NCBI RefSeq assembly: GCF_018224885.1 | Contig: NZ_JAGTXB010000022.1 | Span: 95,267-159,266 of the forward strand | Direction of reading: 5' to 3' | Source: Chitinophaga hostae | GTDB lineage: Bacteria > Bacteroidota > Bacteroidia > Chitinophagales > Chitinophagaceae | DNA length: 64,000 nucleotides | Shown here: positions 1 to 8,186 of the stretch, piece by piece | Numbering within the stretch: position 1 is the first letter of the stretch | How the letters are laid out: every line of letters begins with the position of its first letter | The notes under the pieces: model-generated | The model's input: the letters and a program-made list of their open reading frames with translations, nothing else | The model's database searches: none | What the model was told of the DNA's origin: nothing | Program-made: the position numbers and the translations under genes

Positions 1-32
1 GTTCTGATTGCAGGGATCATGGTGTCTTTTAG

Positions 33-929
33 TTAAAAGAACGAGTGCTCGTTATCTGTGTGGGCAGCTACCTGTACCAGCCGTTCAATAGCTGCCAGCC
101 GGTCTGATAGTCCGCCATAAATAGCATAATCGAGGAACGCTGTAATAAAGCGATCGTGTGTAAGCATAATCTTATCCGGATCAGTGAGCTGGTTGATCAT
201 GCTGTTGTATTTTTCCAGGCCATGGTGGTTCACTACCTGTTTTTTCTTTTCTTCCTGTTGGAGATACATGTGCATGCCGGCAGCATCTGCTTCGGGATGG
301 AACTGGGTGCCAATAAAATATTCGTTGAAGCGAATAGCCATGGTAGCCCGTTCCAATGGTACATGCGGTCTTTCTTTTTCCAGTGCGAGTACATGTCCGC
401 CCATCGCCTGCAGGTTTTCGTAGTCCAGTTCTATCACCTGCCAGTCGCGGCTATCTACTATATAAAAAGGATCGGGAAGTGCACTGAAAATTTTTTCCTG
501 CATACCTGCAGCGGTTTTATGTACCGGGAAAACCCCAAAGGCGGGGGATTTGCGTTTGCATACATTGCCCAGTTTGTAATACCGGCACATGACCTGGTAA
601 GAGTGGCAGATAAAGAACACGGGTTTCTTGGTATCCTGTACCCGGTTCCATTCCAGTAATTCATCAATAAGCGAAAAATATGCGGTTTCCCAGTCGCTGC
701 CTTCACTGTCGACCGGGCTGCCTGGGCCGCCGGTAGAAATGTAAATATCATAGGAAGTATCCGGAACCTGTATCTGATTCCGTACTTCAAATTCATCGAA
801 TTGCAGGTCCAGTGCGTGCATGCTGGCATATTTTGCCAGTATTTCGCGGATACAGCGCATGCCTTCATTAGGAACACCCTCGTACATATCCAGCACGGCT
901 ACCTTCCAGCTTTGTTTAATTGGATGCAT
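33..929 (-). CDS. class I glutamine amidotransferase-like protein (GMP synthase-like GATase1 domain)
   Basis: A 298-residue stand-alone GATase1 domain. Seen: an oxyanion-type strand-loop STGGPGSP near residues 65-72, the nucleophile elbow with Cys108 (ICHSYQ), and the His211/Glu213 pair in FHPEAD. Together these give the Cys-His-Glu triad of enzymes that release ammonia from glutamine or hydrolyse gamma-glutamyl bonds. The elbow is atypical: the usual G-x-C-x-G-x-Q glycines are Phe and Ser. No synthase domain is attached, so it is not GuaA itself. It lies 327 bp downstream of the GCS2 ligase on the same strand, but a TAnnTTTG motif four bases before its ATG suggests its own promoter. Likely role (inferred): amidotransferase or gamma-glutamyl hydrolase acting with the neighbouring ligases. 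Confident of fold, not of substrate. Confidence 0.85.
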   Translation of the reverse strand: MHPIKQSWKVAVLDMYEGVPNEGMRCIREILAKYASMHALDLQFDEFEVRNQIQVPDTSYDIYISTGGPGSPVDSEGSDWETAYFSLIDELLEWNRVQDTKKPVFFICHSYQVMCRYYKLGNVCKRKSPAFGVFPVHKTAAGMQEKIFSALPDPFYIVDSRDWQVIELDYENLQAMGGHVLALEKERPHVPLERATMAIRFNEYFIGTQFHPEADAAGMHMYLQQEEKKKQVVNHHGLEKYNSMINQLTDPDKIMLTHDRFITAFLDYAIYGGLSDRLAAIERLVQVAAHTDNEHSFF

Positions 930-933
930 GCTG

Positions 934-941
934 CAAAATTA
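934..941 (-). promoter_or_regulatory. Bacteroidota -7 element (TAATTTTG) of the amidotransferase gene
   Basis: On the minus strand TAATTTTG matches the TAnnTTTG -7 consensus exactly and ends four bases before the ATG at 929. The transcript would then have almost no leader. No clear -33 TTG is seen. Confidence 0.5.
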
Positions 942-968
942 CGAAATACGCGGGTTTTATCTTGCCTG

Positions 969-1248
969 GGATTTTGTCTTGCCGGGGGGCGTCTTGGCCA
1001 GGGTTTTATTTTGCCCAGGATTAGACTGATTTTGAAGATTTAGATGATTTTTTCTTTAGATGATTTAAAAGATTTAGAAAAAATTTAAAAGATGAAGGAA
1101 GATGAGGGAAGATGAGGGAAGATAACAGCAAATATATCCACTGGCATCTTCTCTCATCTTTTAAATTTTTTCTAAAATCTTTTAAATCAAAAAAATAAAA
1201 ATCATCTAAATCTTCAAAATCAGTCTAATCCTGGGCAAGACAAAATCC
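969..1248. repeat. very long imperfect inverted repeat filling the intergenic region
   Basis: The 327-bp gap between two minus-strand genes is almost wholly one hairpin. Left arm 1013-1095 pairs with right arm 1154-1236 (83 bases each). The outer roughly 40 bases (from 1013 inward and from 1236 inward) are perfectly complementary and the inner part imperfect. A further 15-base block 969-983 matches 1234-1248 in reverse complement, overlapping the arm end. The arms are A/T-rich and made of reiterated GATTTAGATGATTT-like words. The loop holds a direct repeat of GATGAGGGAA. The left flank 958-1020 contains about four degenerate copies of a CTTGCC-GGG-TTTT word. The right arm ends eight bases from the stop codon of the GCS2 gene (1257). 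It may terminate or stabilise transcripts. Confidence 0.85.
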
Positions 1249-1256
1249 AAGACAAA

Positions 1257-2357
1257 TCAGCAACCTTCAAGGAACTGTTGCTGTATGAAGTCGGTAACCG
1301 CTACGAGGTCGTTGGTAGCTTCAAATACCTTCAGTTGTTTGTCAGCGCCGGTACCTGTTTCCAGGAGGCGGGTGGTAGCGTCAATTACTTCGCGGCTGCC
1401 CAGTTCATCCACTACATCATCGATGAAATCGAGCAGTTCGAAAATGAGAGAGCGGGTATTTACTTCCATTTCCTTACCAAAGTCAATGAGGTAGCCATCA
1501 ATGCCATAGCGGGAGGCCCGCCATTTGTTTTCATTGATCAGGGCGCGGTTATAGATAATAAAATTGAGATTTTGCATGCGCAGTTTGTAAATTTTTGCGC
1601 ATACGGCCTGGAAAAGTCCGGCCAGCATGATGGTGTCGTCGACCGTAAGCGGCACGTCGCAAACACGGAACTCTACGGTGTTAAAGAAAGGATGTACCCT
1701 CAGATCCCACCACACTTTTTTGGCATTGTCAATACAGTTGGTTTTTACCAGCAGTTTGATGTAGTTATCATATTCTTCGATGCTGGCAAAATAGTCGGGT
1801 ATACCTGTACGGGGAAATTTATCGAATACTTTGGTACGAAAGGATTTGAAGCCGGTATTACGACCTTCCCAGAAAGGGGAGTTGGTGCTAAGTGCAAAAA
1901 TATGCGGCAGGAAGTATCTAACGGAATTGGCTATATGAATGGCCATTTCCCTGTTTTCCATACCTACGTGTACGTGTAACCCGAAAATCAGGTTCGAACG
2001 GGCCGCATCCTGCATTTCATTGACAATTTCAAAGTAGCGGGGATGATCCGTAATGAGTTGTTTTTCCCATTTACTAAACGGGTGGGTGCCGGAGGCGCCG
2101 ATGCTAAAACCAAGATCGCCGGCTATCTGTGCAATAGTGCGCCGGAGCAGGGCTACATCCGCTCTGGCTTCGTGTACATTAGCGCAGATACGGGTGCCTA
2201 CTTCCACTACGGCCTGGTGAAATTCAGCTTTCACCTGGTCGCTGATGACCTTGTGCGCCTGCTCTACTATTTTTTGTTCATGCGACCTCAGTTCCCGTGT
2301 AACAGGATCTATTACCATGTACTCTTCCTCGATTCCCAGCGTAAACGCCTTCAGCAT
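1257..2357 (-). CDS. carboxylate-amine ligase, GCS2/YbdK family
   Basis: 366 residues, the full length of the YbdK-type glutamate-cysteine ligase 2 family. Seen: the N-terminal LGIEEEY signature (7-13), the THPF segment (91-94) and the HVHVG strand (128-132) that shape the ATP/Mg and carboxylate site. Family members join an amino acid or peptide carboxylate to an amine using ATP, and most have unknown substrates; E. coli YbdK has only weak gamma-glutamylcysteine ligase activity. The gene is on the same strand as the ATP-grasp gene 296 bp upstream and the amidotransferase downstream. That pairing of two amide-bond ligases argues for a small peptide-like product rather than glutathione, for which no ordinary gshB is present here. 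The ATG at 2357 gives the family N-terminus directly. Confidence 0.88.
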   Translation of the reverse strand: MLKAFTLGIEEEYMVIDPVTRELRSHEQKIVEQAHKVISDQVKAEFHQAVVEVGTRICANVHEARADVALLRRTIAQIAGDLGFSIGASGTHPFSKWEKQLITDHPRYFEIVNEMQDAARSNLIFGLHVHVGMENREMAIHIANSVRYFLPHIFALSTNSPFWEGRNTGFKSFRTKVFDKFPRTGIPDYFASIEEYDNYIKLLVKTNCIDNAKKVWWDLRVHPFFNTVEFRVCDVPLTVDDTIMLAGLFQAVCAKIYKLRMQNLNFIIYNRALINENKWRASRYGIDGYLIDFGKEMEVNTRSLIFELLDFIDDVVDELGSREVIDATTRLLETGTGADKQLKVFEATNDLVAVTDFIQQQFLEGC

Positions 2358-2401
2358 AATTTTTCTTAGCTTTTAACTAACAACTAAAATTGATGTTCGA
2401 T

Positions 2402-2632
2402 TGTGCCAACTGCCAGCCATTGATGGCCAGTACCTGGCAAAGTCCTCAAAATATTCCATTCATCTCTGCTGCATTTGCTAACAGCTAACAGCTAATGGCT
2501 AACAGCTGAACAATGTGCCAACTGCCAGCCATTGATGGCCAGTTCCTGGCAAAGTCCTCAAAATATTCCATTCAGCTCCGCTGCATTTGCTAACAGCTAA
2601 CAGCTAACAGCTAATGGCTAACAGCTAAACAA
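2402..2632. repeat. tandem 112-bp duplication with AGCTAAC-type microrepeats
   Basis: Two near-identical units begin at 2402 and 2514 (period 112). Each starts TGTGCCAACTGCCAGCC, contains a GGCCATCAATGGC-type palindrome, and ends in several copies of GCTAACA. The second unit has one extra GCTAACA copy, typical of slippage. The block fills the gap between the stop of the ATP-grasp gene (2654) and the start of the GCS2 gene (2357). The same GCTAACAG word recurs in reverse at about 34455-34478. Confidence 0.85.
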
Positions 2633-2653
2633 ATGTAGCGCAGTAAAACGGTT

Positions 2654-3733
2654 TCATTTTTCTTTTTGTTGTTTTTTGGCGGTGCTTTTTTTAGCCGGTG
2701 TTTTTTTCTCCTTTTCCGGCGCAGTTTTCTTCTTTTTTTCCGCGGCGGTTTTCTTTTTCCCGGTGGCTGCAGTAGCATCGGCTTTAGCCTTTGCCCTGGC
2801 AGGGCTTCGTTGTACAAACTTACCCCAGGTAAGATTGTCCTTTCCTGGTTTTTGAGCGATAGCTCTTTCTATGGCATACCGGGCGCTGGTTTCCACCACC
2901 CACTCGAAGTGGTCGGCCCCTATAGAGTGAATATCGGCATCAGGAGCGGGGTTGCAGAAGTCGATGGCGTAGGGCACTTCGCTGCGTACTGCAATTTCCA
3001 CGGTATTAAAATCGTATCCGAGGTGTTGATTGAGACTCAGCACCTGTTCAGTGATCTGGGCCAATAACGCCGGACTGGCATCATAGCTGGCTTCGTAACG
3101 CTGATGGGGTGAATGTTTCGGATTATAGGGCATAATACGTACTTCTTTTCCCCCGATACAGAAGCAGCGGTAATACTGACTGAAATCAATTTCTTCCTGC
3201 AACATCATGACCAGTTGCCCGGTTTCGCTGTGTTTTTGGAAGAAATCATCTTTATCCTCTACGCGGTACACGTGTTTCCATCCGCCGCCGGCATAAGGTT
3301 TCATGTAGGCCGGGAAACTTACATATTCGAAAATGCTGTTCCAGTCGAACGGGTAAACAAGGTTACGGAATGATTTGTCGGTGGTATCATCCGGTAACTT
3401 ATTGGAGGGTAACAGCACGGTGCGGGGCACGTTCACGCCAATTTTATCTGCCAGTGCATTATTAAAAAATTTATCATCCGCACTCCACCAGAAAGGGTTG
3501 TTGATTACTGCCGTACCGGCGGCAGCGGCATTTTTTAAAAAAGAACGGTAAAAAGGAACATCCTGGGAAATACGGTCTACGATAACGGCATAACCGGGAT
3601 CCACTCCCTGCATCACTTTATCGATGGTTACAAATTCGGCAAAGATGCCCGGCGGATTGATGCGGTTGACGCGGTCTACAAACGCTTGCGGAAAAGTGTT
3701 TTCCTGTCCAAAGAGAATACCTATTTTTTTCAT
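2654..3733 (-). CDS. ATP-grasp ligase with lysine/alanine-rich C-terminal tail
   Basis: 359 residues from the ATG at 3733, chosen because it lies five bases after the upstream stop and opens with the hydrophobic strand MKKIGILFG; the reading frame continues upstream but only inside the previous gene. Residues 1-305 look like a RimK/glutathione-synthetase-type ATP-grasp enzyme: a pre-ATP-grasp domain, the ATP-binding Lys145 in YMKPYAGGGW, a Gly-rich strand, EEIDFSQYYR (180-189) and the Mg-binding IDFCNPAPD segment (257-265). Such enzymes form carboxylate-amine bonds through an acyl-phosphate. Residues about 309-359 are a low-complexity Lys/Ala/Thr/Pro tail like histone H1 C-termini, probably disordered and able to bind nucleic acid or polyanions. 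It is tightly coupled to the esterase upstream. Substrate unknown. Confidence 0.85.
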   Translation of the reverse strand: MKKIGILFGQENTFPQAFVDRVNRINPPGIFAEFVTIDKVMQGVDPGYAVIVDRISQDVPFYRSFLKNAAAAGTAVINNPFWWSADDKFFNNALADKIGVNVPRTVLLPSNKLPDDTTDKSFRNLVYPFDWNSIFEYVSFPAYMKPYAGGGWKHVYRVEDKDDFFQKHSETGQLVMMLQEEIDFSQYYRCFCIGGKEVRIMPYNPKHSPHQRYEASYDASPALLAQITEQVLSLNQHLGYDFNTVEIAVRSEVPYAIDFCNPAPDADIHSIGADHFEWVVETSARYAIERAIAQKPGKDNLTWGKFVQRSPARAKAKADATAATGKKKTAAEKKKKTAPEKEKKTPAKKSTAKKQQKEK

Positions 3734-3738
3734 GTTAC

Positions 3739-4446
3739 TTACTTGATAAGTGATAGATAATGCGGCAGCATTTCCCGCCATACCGGCCAGTCATGGGTTG
3801 TTTGCGGCCGGATGTCCAGCCAGTGTGATATTTTTTTGCCGGTTAATATACCCGACAGCAACTCATTTTGCGGCCTTGTTACATCCCGGTCAGCTACGCC
3901 CAGCACAATGCCCATGCGCCAAAGATCGGCATGCTGGTTGTCCGGCACATAGTCGGCCGGGTTGTTATAGTAAACATTGTCATCATAATAGCCATCTACG
4001 CGGGGTTTGATATCAAAGATGCCGCTGAGACTAAAAAGATAAGACACCCGCTCGGGATGGCGGAACGCAAAATTGGCGGCATGGTATCCGCCAAAGCTGC
4101 AACCGGCCGCCACAATGCGTTGTTGCCCGGTTTCGGCTTCCATTCGGGGAAGTACTTCTTCCTCCAGCAGTTTATCGTAACAGGAGTGATTATACGCTCT
4201 TTGCTCAGGGCTGATCTCTTTGTTGTACCAGCTAATGGCATCAATACTGTCGGGACAATATACCCTGATCCTGCCTTCTTCAATAAACCAGCTGATGGCA
4301 TCAATGAGGCCAAAGTCTTTGCTTTCATAGTAGCGTCCCATAGAGGTGGGAAATAGGAGTAACGGATATCCGCTGTCGCCGAATACCAACATCTCAAATT
4401 CCTTTCCCAGGTTGGGAGAATGCCATTTCAAATAGTTTTCGGTCAC
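3739..4446 (-). CDS. esterase family alpha/beta hydrolase (esterase D type)
   Basis: 235 residues with a GTG start at 4446. The nucleophile elbow GCSFGG places Ser117 and a late THDW places the catalytic His at 218; the acid is probably Asp186 or Asp188. There is no signal peptide, so it is cytosolic. This is the esterase D / enterochelin-esterase-like fold. The stop lies five bases before the ATP-grasp start, so the two genes are co-transcribed and probably translationally coupled. It could hydrolyse an ester or amide of the product made by the neighbouring ligases (inferred). It is divergent from a second hydrolase, with 57 bp between the two GTG codons. Confidence 0.85.
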   Translation of the reverse strand: MTENYLKWHSPNLGKEFEMLVFGDSGYPLLLFPTSMGRYYESKDFGLIDAISWFIEEGRIRVYCPDSIDAISWYNKEISPEQRAYNHSCYDKLLEEEVLPRMEAETGQQRIVAAGCSFGGYHAANFAFRHPERVSYLFSLSGIFDIKPRVDGYYDDNVYYNNPADYVPDNQHADLWRMGIVLGVADRDVTRPQNELLSGILTGKKISHWLDIRPQTTHDWPVWREMLPHYLSLIK

Positions 4447-4503
4447 GGGAAAGTGTTTAGTTAAATTTAAAGAAGATTATTGGTTTATTGGTAAATTGTT
4501 GGG

Positions 4504-5247
4504 GTGCAAACACGTCAACATTATATCAATTCTATTTATTTACAGCGGGAAGTGGTGCTGGACACTTATTCCGCAGGTACATTGCCAACGGTGCTCCTGT
4601 TGGTAAACGATGGTCAGGAACTGGCGGGGTTATTACCACCGCTTTCTCCCGCCGTGCTGGTGGCCGGGATTCATGCGGGTAAGCATCGCAGGGCGGAATA
4701 TGGTACCGCCGGGGTGCTTGATCACCAGGGGCAGGGGGCACAGGCGGAAAGTTATACGCGGTTTATTATCCGGGAGTTATTGCCTTTTTTGCAGCAACAG
4801 TATCCTGATATGCGTATTGAACGGCGTGCTTTTGCCGGCTTTTCCCTGGGAGGCTTATCTGCCCTGGATATTGCCTGGCATTATCCGGATCTTTTTCAGC
4901 TGGCAGGAGTATTTTCAGGTGCATTGTGGTGGAGGAGCAAGCCTTTGGGGGATGGATACCGGGACGATAAGGACCGGATCATGCATCAGCTGATCCGTGC
5001 AGGGAGCTATCATTCAGGACAACAGTTCTTTTTTGAATGTGGTACCGCTGATGAAACGGCCGACAGGAATCACAATGGGGTGATTGATAGCATTGATGAT
5101 ACGCGGGATCTGATAAAAGAGTTATTACTGAAGGGGTATAAAGCGGACAAGGATATTTTTTACCTGGAGATTCCAGGTGGCCGGCATGATGTAGCCACCT
5201 GGAAAACCGCCATGGATATATTTTTACAACTACCTTTCTTTTATTAG
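4504..5247 (+). CDS. alpha/beta hydrolase, esterase family
   Basis: 247 residues with a GTG start at 4504; no in-frame ATG is available near the N-terminus. The elbow GFSLGG gives nucleophile Ser114 and GGRHD gives His228. It is similar in kind to the divergent esterase on the other strand (enterochelin esterase / esterase D superfamily) but clearly a different sequence, with an NHNGVID loop near 190 that resembles a calcium-type DxNxD motif. No signal peptide. Its stop overlaps the convergent TonB-receptor stop by four bases (5244-5247). By position it belongs with the amidoligase cluster; siderophore-ester hydrolysis is an alternative role because a siderophore-type receptor follows. Confidence 0.82.
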   Translation: MQTRQHYINSIYLQREVVLDTYSAGTLPTVLLLVNDGQELAGLLPPLSPAVLVAGIHAGKHRRAEYGTAGVLDHQGQGAQAESYTRFIIRELLPFLQQQYPDMRIERRAFAGFSLGGLSALDIAWHYPDLFQLAGVFSGALWWRSKPLGDGYRDDKDRIMHQLIRAGSYHSGQQFFFECGTADETADRNHNGVIDSIDDTRDLIKELLLKGYKADKDIFYLEIPGGRHDVATWKTAMDIFLQLPFFY

Positions 5248-7418
5248 TAGTTAACGGCGATGCCTATATTAAATGCGGCGCCTCTTCCTTTGGCATATTG
5301 ATTTGGTATCATAAACCACTGTGCCCTGGCAGGGAAGTAATCTTCATTAAAGAGATTTTCAATACCCAGTGTCAGCATAGTATGTGGTGTAATCTTATAG
5401 TTAGCATTCAGGTTTACCAGGTTATAAGCTTTTACCCTGCCTTCGTTACCATTGTAAACACCCTTGCTATTCTTTTCAAAGCGGTTCCTGCCGTTAACAC
5501 CCATGTATTGTAATCTTACTTCCAGTGCTTTTAGCGGGCGGTAGTTGATCGCTGCGCTTACTTTTGGCGGGGCAATTCTTCTGCCGTTCAGGTATACATT
5601 GTAGCTGCCGCCGGTTTTGGCCGTATCTGCTTTTCCTTCGAGGTAACTGTAGCTGGCGCTGATATCGAGGTTATGCAGTGCCTGGTAAGTGATAGCAGCT
5701 TCAAAACCGTATATGCGTTCAGGTGTTCTGCTCACATTGAATAAACCGGTGTTGGGGTCAAAGATCATGTCTGCGCCCAGTTTAGAGGTACTGATAAAAC
5801 CGCTGAGTTCAAAACGGAATTTTTTGTGTTCGCTGACAAATCCGAGTTCGTAATTATTGACGAGTACAGCTTCCGTATTGATTTTTTTCAGATCATTTAC
5901 TTTGGAATCGCGTAGTGCCAGGCCTACATCAGATACAGAAAACCCCTGGGAGAAGCTGAAATAAGGCATGAAAATGGGCAGGCGGTTATAGCGGATACCT
6001 GCGTTGAACAGGGTAGCGGTGTAATCGAGGTCGCCGCCTTTTACCCTTATGCTCGGCGGTATGGCTCCATTGGCGCCGGTAAGCGGCAGGGTATTATAAT
6101 CATCTACAGTTACATGTACTTTTTCCACTCTTATGCCTGCTTTCAGGATCAGGTTTTGCCAGAGATTCCATTGTGTTTCGGCAAAGGGAGCATAGTTCAG
6201 CATCTTCATTTCAGGTACCCATACCCGTCCGTCTACCAGTGGCTGGGAGGTTTCATCGTTCAGCAGATCCGCGCCATACGACAGCGTACCGTTTACCTCA
6301 TATTTGTTTGACAGGGGAGAGTTCAGCATCAGGCGCAATCCTTTTTTCTTATCGAGGGTATGTGATTGACCATCGCCGCCTTCAAAGCGCCCGAAGGACA
6401 CGTAAAAGACATCATCCCTGGATTCATAATAGGCGTCTGCAGTGAGTGAGGTGCCGCCGATAAGGCTGTCGGCCTGGTATACCAGGTGCAGGTTGTGATT
6501 ACCCCTGGAACCGGTAGAAACGCCGGCAGGTTTACCTAATACCCCGGAAGCGGGAATACCGTTGGCAATATCGCCGTTTACAACGTTGTAGTTGGAGTTT
6601 TGCTGGCTGCGGTAGTAGTTGTACATCAGTTGTAACCGCTGACGGCTGCTTACCTGGTAGCCCAATTTTGCAAACGCGTTGTAGCTGTCGGTTTCGCCTA
6701 AGCTATAGTTAGGGCCTACCAGTTTGCCTTTGGCATCTTTATATTCGCCGGTTTCTTCGGCCACGCCACTCACGATGTAGTCGAACTTTTTATATTTTCC
6801 CTGCAGCATCTGGCTGATGCGTCCGCCCACGCTGTTTTTGAGACTGGTGAGAGAACCGGTGGTGTTGATAGTGGTTCTGCCGGAGATGATTTTATTTTCG
6901 CGGGGAGTGGCGGTAATATAGTTGATTAATCCACCGGTGGCGCCGTTGCCATAGATTGCGGTGGCGCCTTTTAACACGTCTATTCTTTCCAGCACACCGG
7001 GGTCGATAGAGCGCATATCTACCTCTCCGTTGCGGAGCGGGGTAGATTGTGGAATACCGTCAATCATGATCAGCACAGAGCGACCGCGGAGTGTTTGTCC
7101 TACATTGCTGTTGGTTTGTGTACCGGGCGCCAGTCCGGGTACTTCCCGCGCCAGGATATCCGTTACATCTGTGTTGATAGTCATGTCGCTTTCCAGTGTT
7201 TTTTTGGTAATAACCGTAACGGAAGAAGGGACATTGTCCAGGGTAACAGGTTTACGGCTGGCCGAAACCACGATTTCGCCAAGCGTCTTTTGTGTGTTGG
7301 CAGTCGTTAATGTATCTTTTTTATGTTCACCGGATTTATTCTGCGCCATCAATGGTGCGGTAATACTGCATCCGGAGAACAGTACGAGAAATAGTCTTTT
7401 GTTAAGCGTGTGGTGCAT
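5244..7418 (-). CDS. TonB-dependent siderophore receptor
   Basis: 724 residues from the ATG at 7418, picked because it is followed by a signal peptide (KRLFLVLFSGCSITAPLMAQ) whereas the frame upstream is not protein-like. After a short linker comes the plug (GEIVVSASRKP, then SVTVITKKTL, LRGR, IMIDGIP and the IDVLKGATAIYG stretch), then a 22-strand-type barrel ending in the aromatic C-terminus NIGIAVNY. There is no carboxypeptidase-like domain and no STN domain, so it is not a SusC protein. The family takes up ferric siderophores using TonB-ExbBD energy. The two flanking esterases could process a siderophore after uptake, but they are on a different transcript. Confidence 0.9.
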   Translation of the reverse strand: MHHTLNKRLFLVLFSGCSITAPLMAQNKSGEHKKDTLTTANTQKTLGEIVVSASRKPVTLDNVPSSVTVITKKTLESDMTINTDVTDILAREVPGLAPGTQTNSNVGQTLRGRSVLIMIDGIPQSTPLRNGEVDMRSIDPGVLERIDVLKGATAIYGNGATGGLINYITATPRENKIISGRTTINTTGSLTSLKNSVGGRISQMLQGKYKKFDYIVSGVAEETGEYKDAKGKLVGPNYSLGETDSYNAFAKLGYQVSSRQRLQLMYNYYRSQQNSNYNVVNGDIANGIPASGVLGKPAGVSTGSRGNHNLHLVYQADSLIGGTSLTADAYYESRDDVFYVSFGRFEGGDGQSHTLDKKKGLRLMLNSPLSNKYEVNGTLSYGADLLNDETSQPLVDGRVWVPEMKMLNYAPFAETQWNLWQNLILKAGIRVEKVHVTVDDYNTLPLTGANGAIPPSIRVKGGDLDYTATLFNAGIRYNRLPIFMPYFSFSQGFSVSDVGLALRDSKVNDLKKINTEAVLVNNYELGFVSEHKKFRFELSGFISTSKLGADMIFDPNTGLFNVSRTPERIYGFEAAITYQALHNLDISASYSYLEGKADTAKTGGSYNVYLNGRRIAPPKVSAAINYRPLKALEVRLQYMGVNGRNRFEKNSKGVYNGNEGRVKAYNLVNLNANYKITPHTMLTLGIENLFNEDYFPARAQWFMIPNQYAKGRGAAFNIGIAVNY

Positions 7419-7655
7419 AGCCGTAATTGCCGTCGTTTTAATGTGATAATGCTTCCTTGATTTGCTCCTGTGATATGTGGCAGCAGGTTCGATTTCGGGG
7501 AGCAAAATTACGGAAAAGCGTTCCGGCGGGTTTACGCAATCGGGAAAATTTTGTGCGGGGAATGGCGGGAAAAATTCCCTTTTGGTAGTGATAAAGGGAA
7601 TTCTCCGGCTGCAATGCTCCTTGTTGAAGATCATGTTCGCCGGAGATGGAGCACA

Positions 7656-8186
7656 CTATTCTTCTGAAAGATAGTAGATGACAATTTCCACCCGCCTGTT
7701 TTTTCTTCTGCCTGCGGCGGTTTTGTTGTCGGACACCGGCATGGATTCGCCCATACCGTTTACAGCGGTGATATTGCTGCCTGGCTTTTTTTCCCGGATA
7801 TAATCAGCTACGGTAAATGCACGTTTCATAGATAATTCCTGGTTGTAGATGTTGGTACCGGTATTGTCGGTATGACCTGTAACGGTGAGCGATATACGAT
7901 CGCTGCCGGGGATTTTGCCAACGAGGCTATCGAGCGATTGCAGCATTTGAGGCTCCAGTTGGTGGCTGTTTACCTGGAAGAGTAAATCCGGTACCAGGAG
8001 GGTATCTGTTCGTGTAACCGATACAGTTATTTCTTGTGCCGGCTGGCAGTTAACTAGTTCTACTCTTTCGCTGGAATCCGCGTTGGGGGAAAGTTTTCCT
8101 ACTCCTTTGATAATAAAGTCGTCGAAGCTAAAGCCTTTTTTGTATACGAGAAAACTGGCTACTGCCTGTGCGCGGTCCTGTGCCAT
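7656..8186 (-). CDS. OmpA-domain (peptidoglycan-binding) protein, 5'-truncated
   Basis: The C-terminal part is a clear OmpA-like domain: TDTLLVPDLLFQVNS, TVTGHTDNTGT, and the MKRAFTVADYIRE helix, GMGE, and GRRKNRRVEIVI, which binds diaminopimelate of peptidoglycan. The N-terminus is missing: the reading frame runs on to 8264, but that stretch is the antisense of the astacin gene. The last plausible residues are MAQDRAQAVASF (ATG at 8184-8186). A complete protein of this type would have a signal peptide and further periplasmic or barrel domains. The break falls at about 8186-8190, the same place where the divergent astacin gene loses its 5' end. It may still be read from the internal ATG, but without export. 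Probably a remnant. Confidence 0.75.
   Translation of the reverse strand: MAQDRAQAVASFLVYKKGFSFDDFIIKGVGKLSPNADSSERVELVNCQPAQEITVSVTRTDTLLVPDLLFQVNSHQLEPQMLQSLDSLVGKIPGSDRISLTVTGHTDNTGTNIYNQELSMKRAFTVADYIREKKPGSNITAVNGMGESMPVSDNKTAAGRRKNRRVEIVIYYLSEE

Noticed and set aside
969..1248. Long palindrome as an insertion-sequence remnant
   Set aside because: No transposase fragment, no clear flanking target duplication, and the arms are built of simple A/T-rich repeats rather than unique terminal repeats.
1257..2357. True glutathione-type glutamate-cysteine ligase (gshA)
   Set aside because: The sequence fits YbdK-type ligases; the neighbour ATP-grasp protein lacks convincing GshB features and carries a basic tail. 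Substrate left open.
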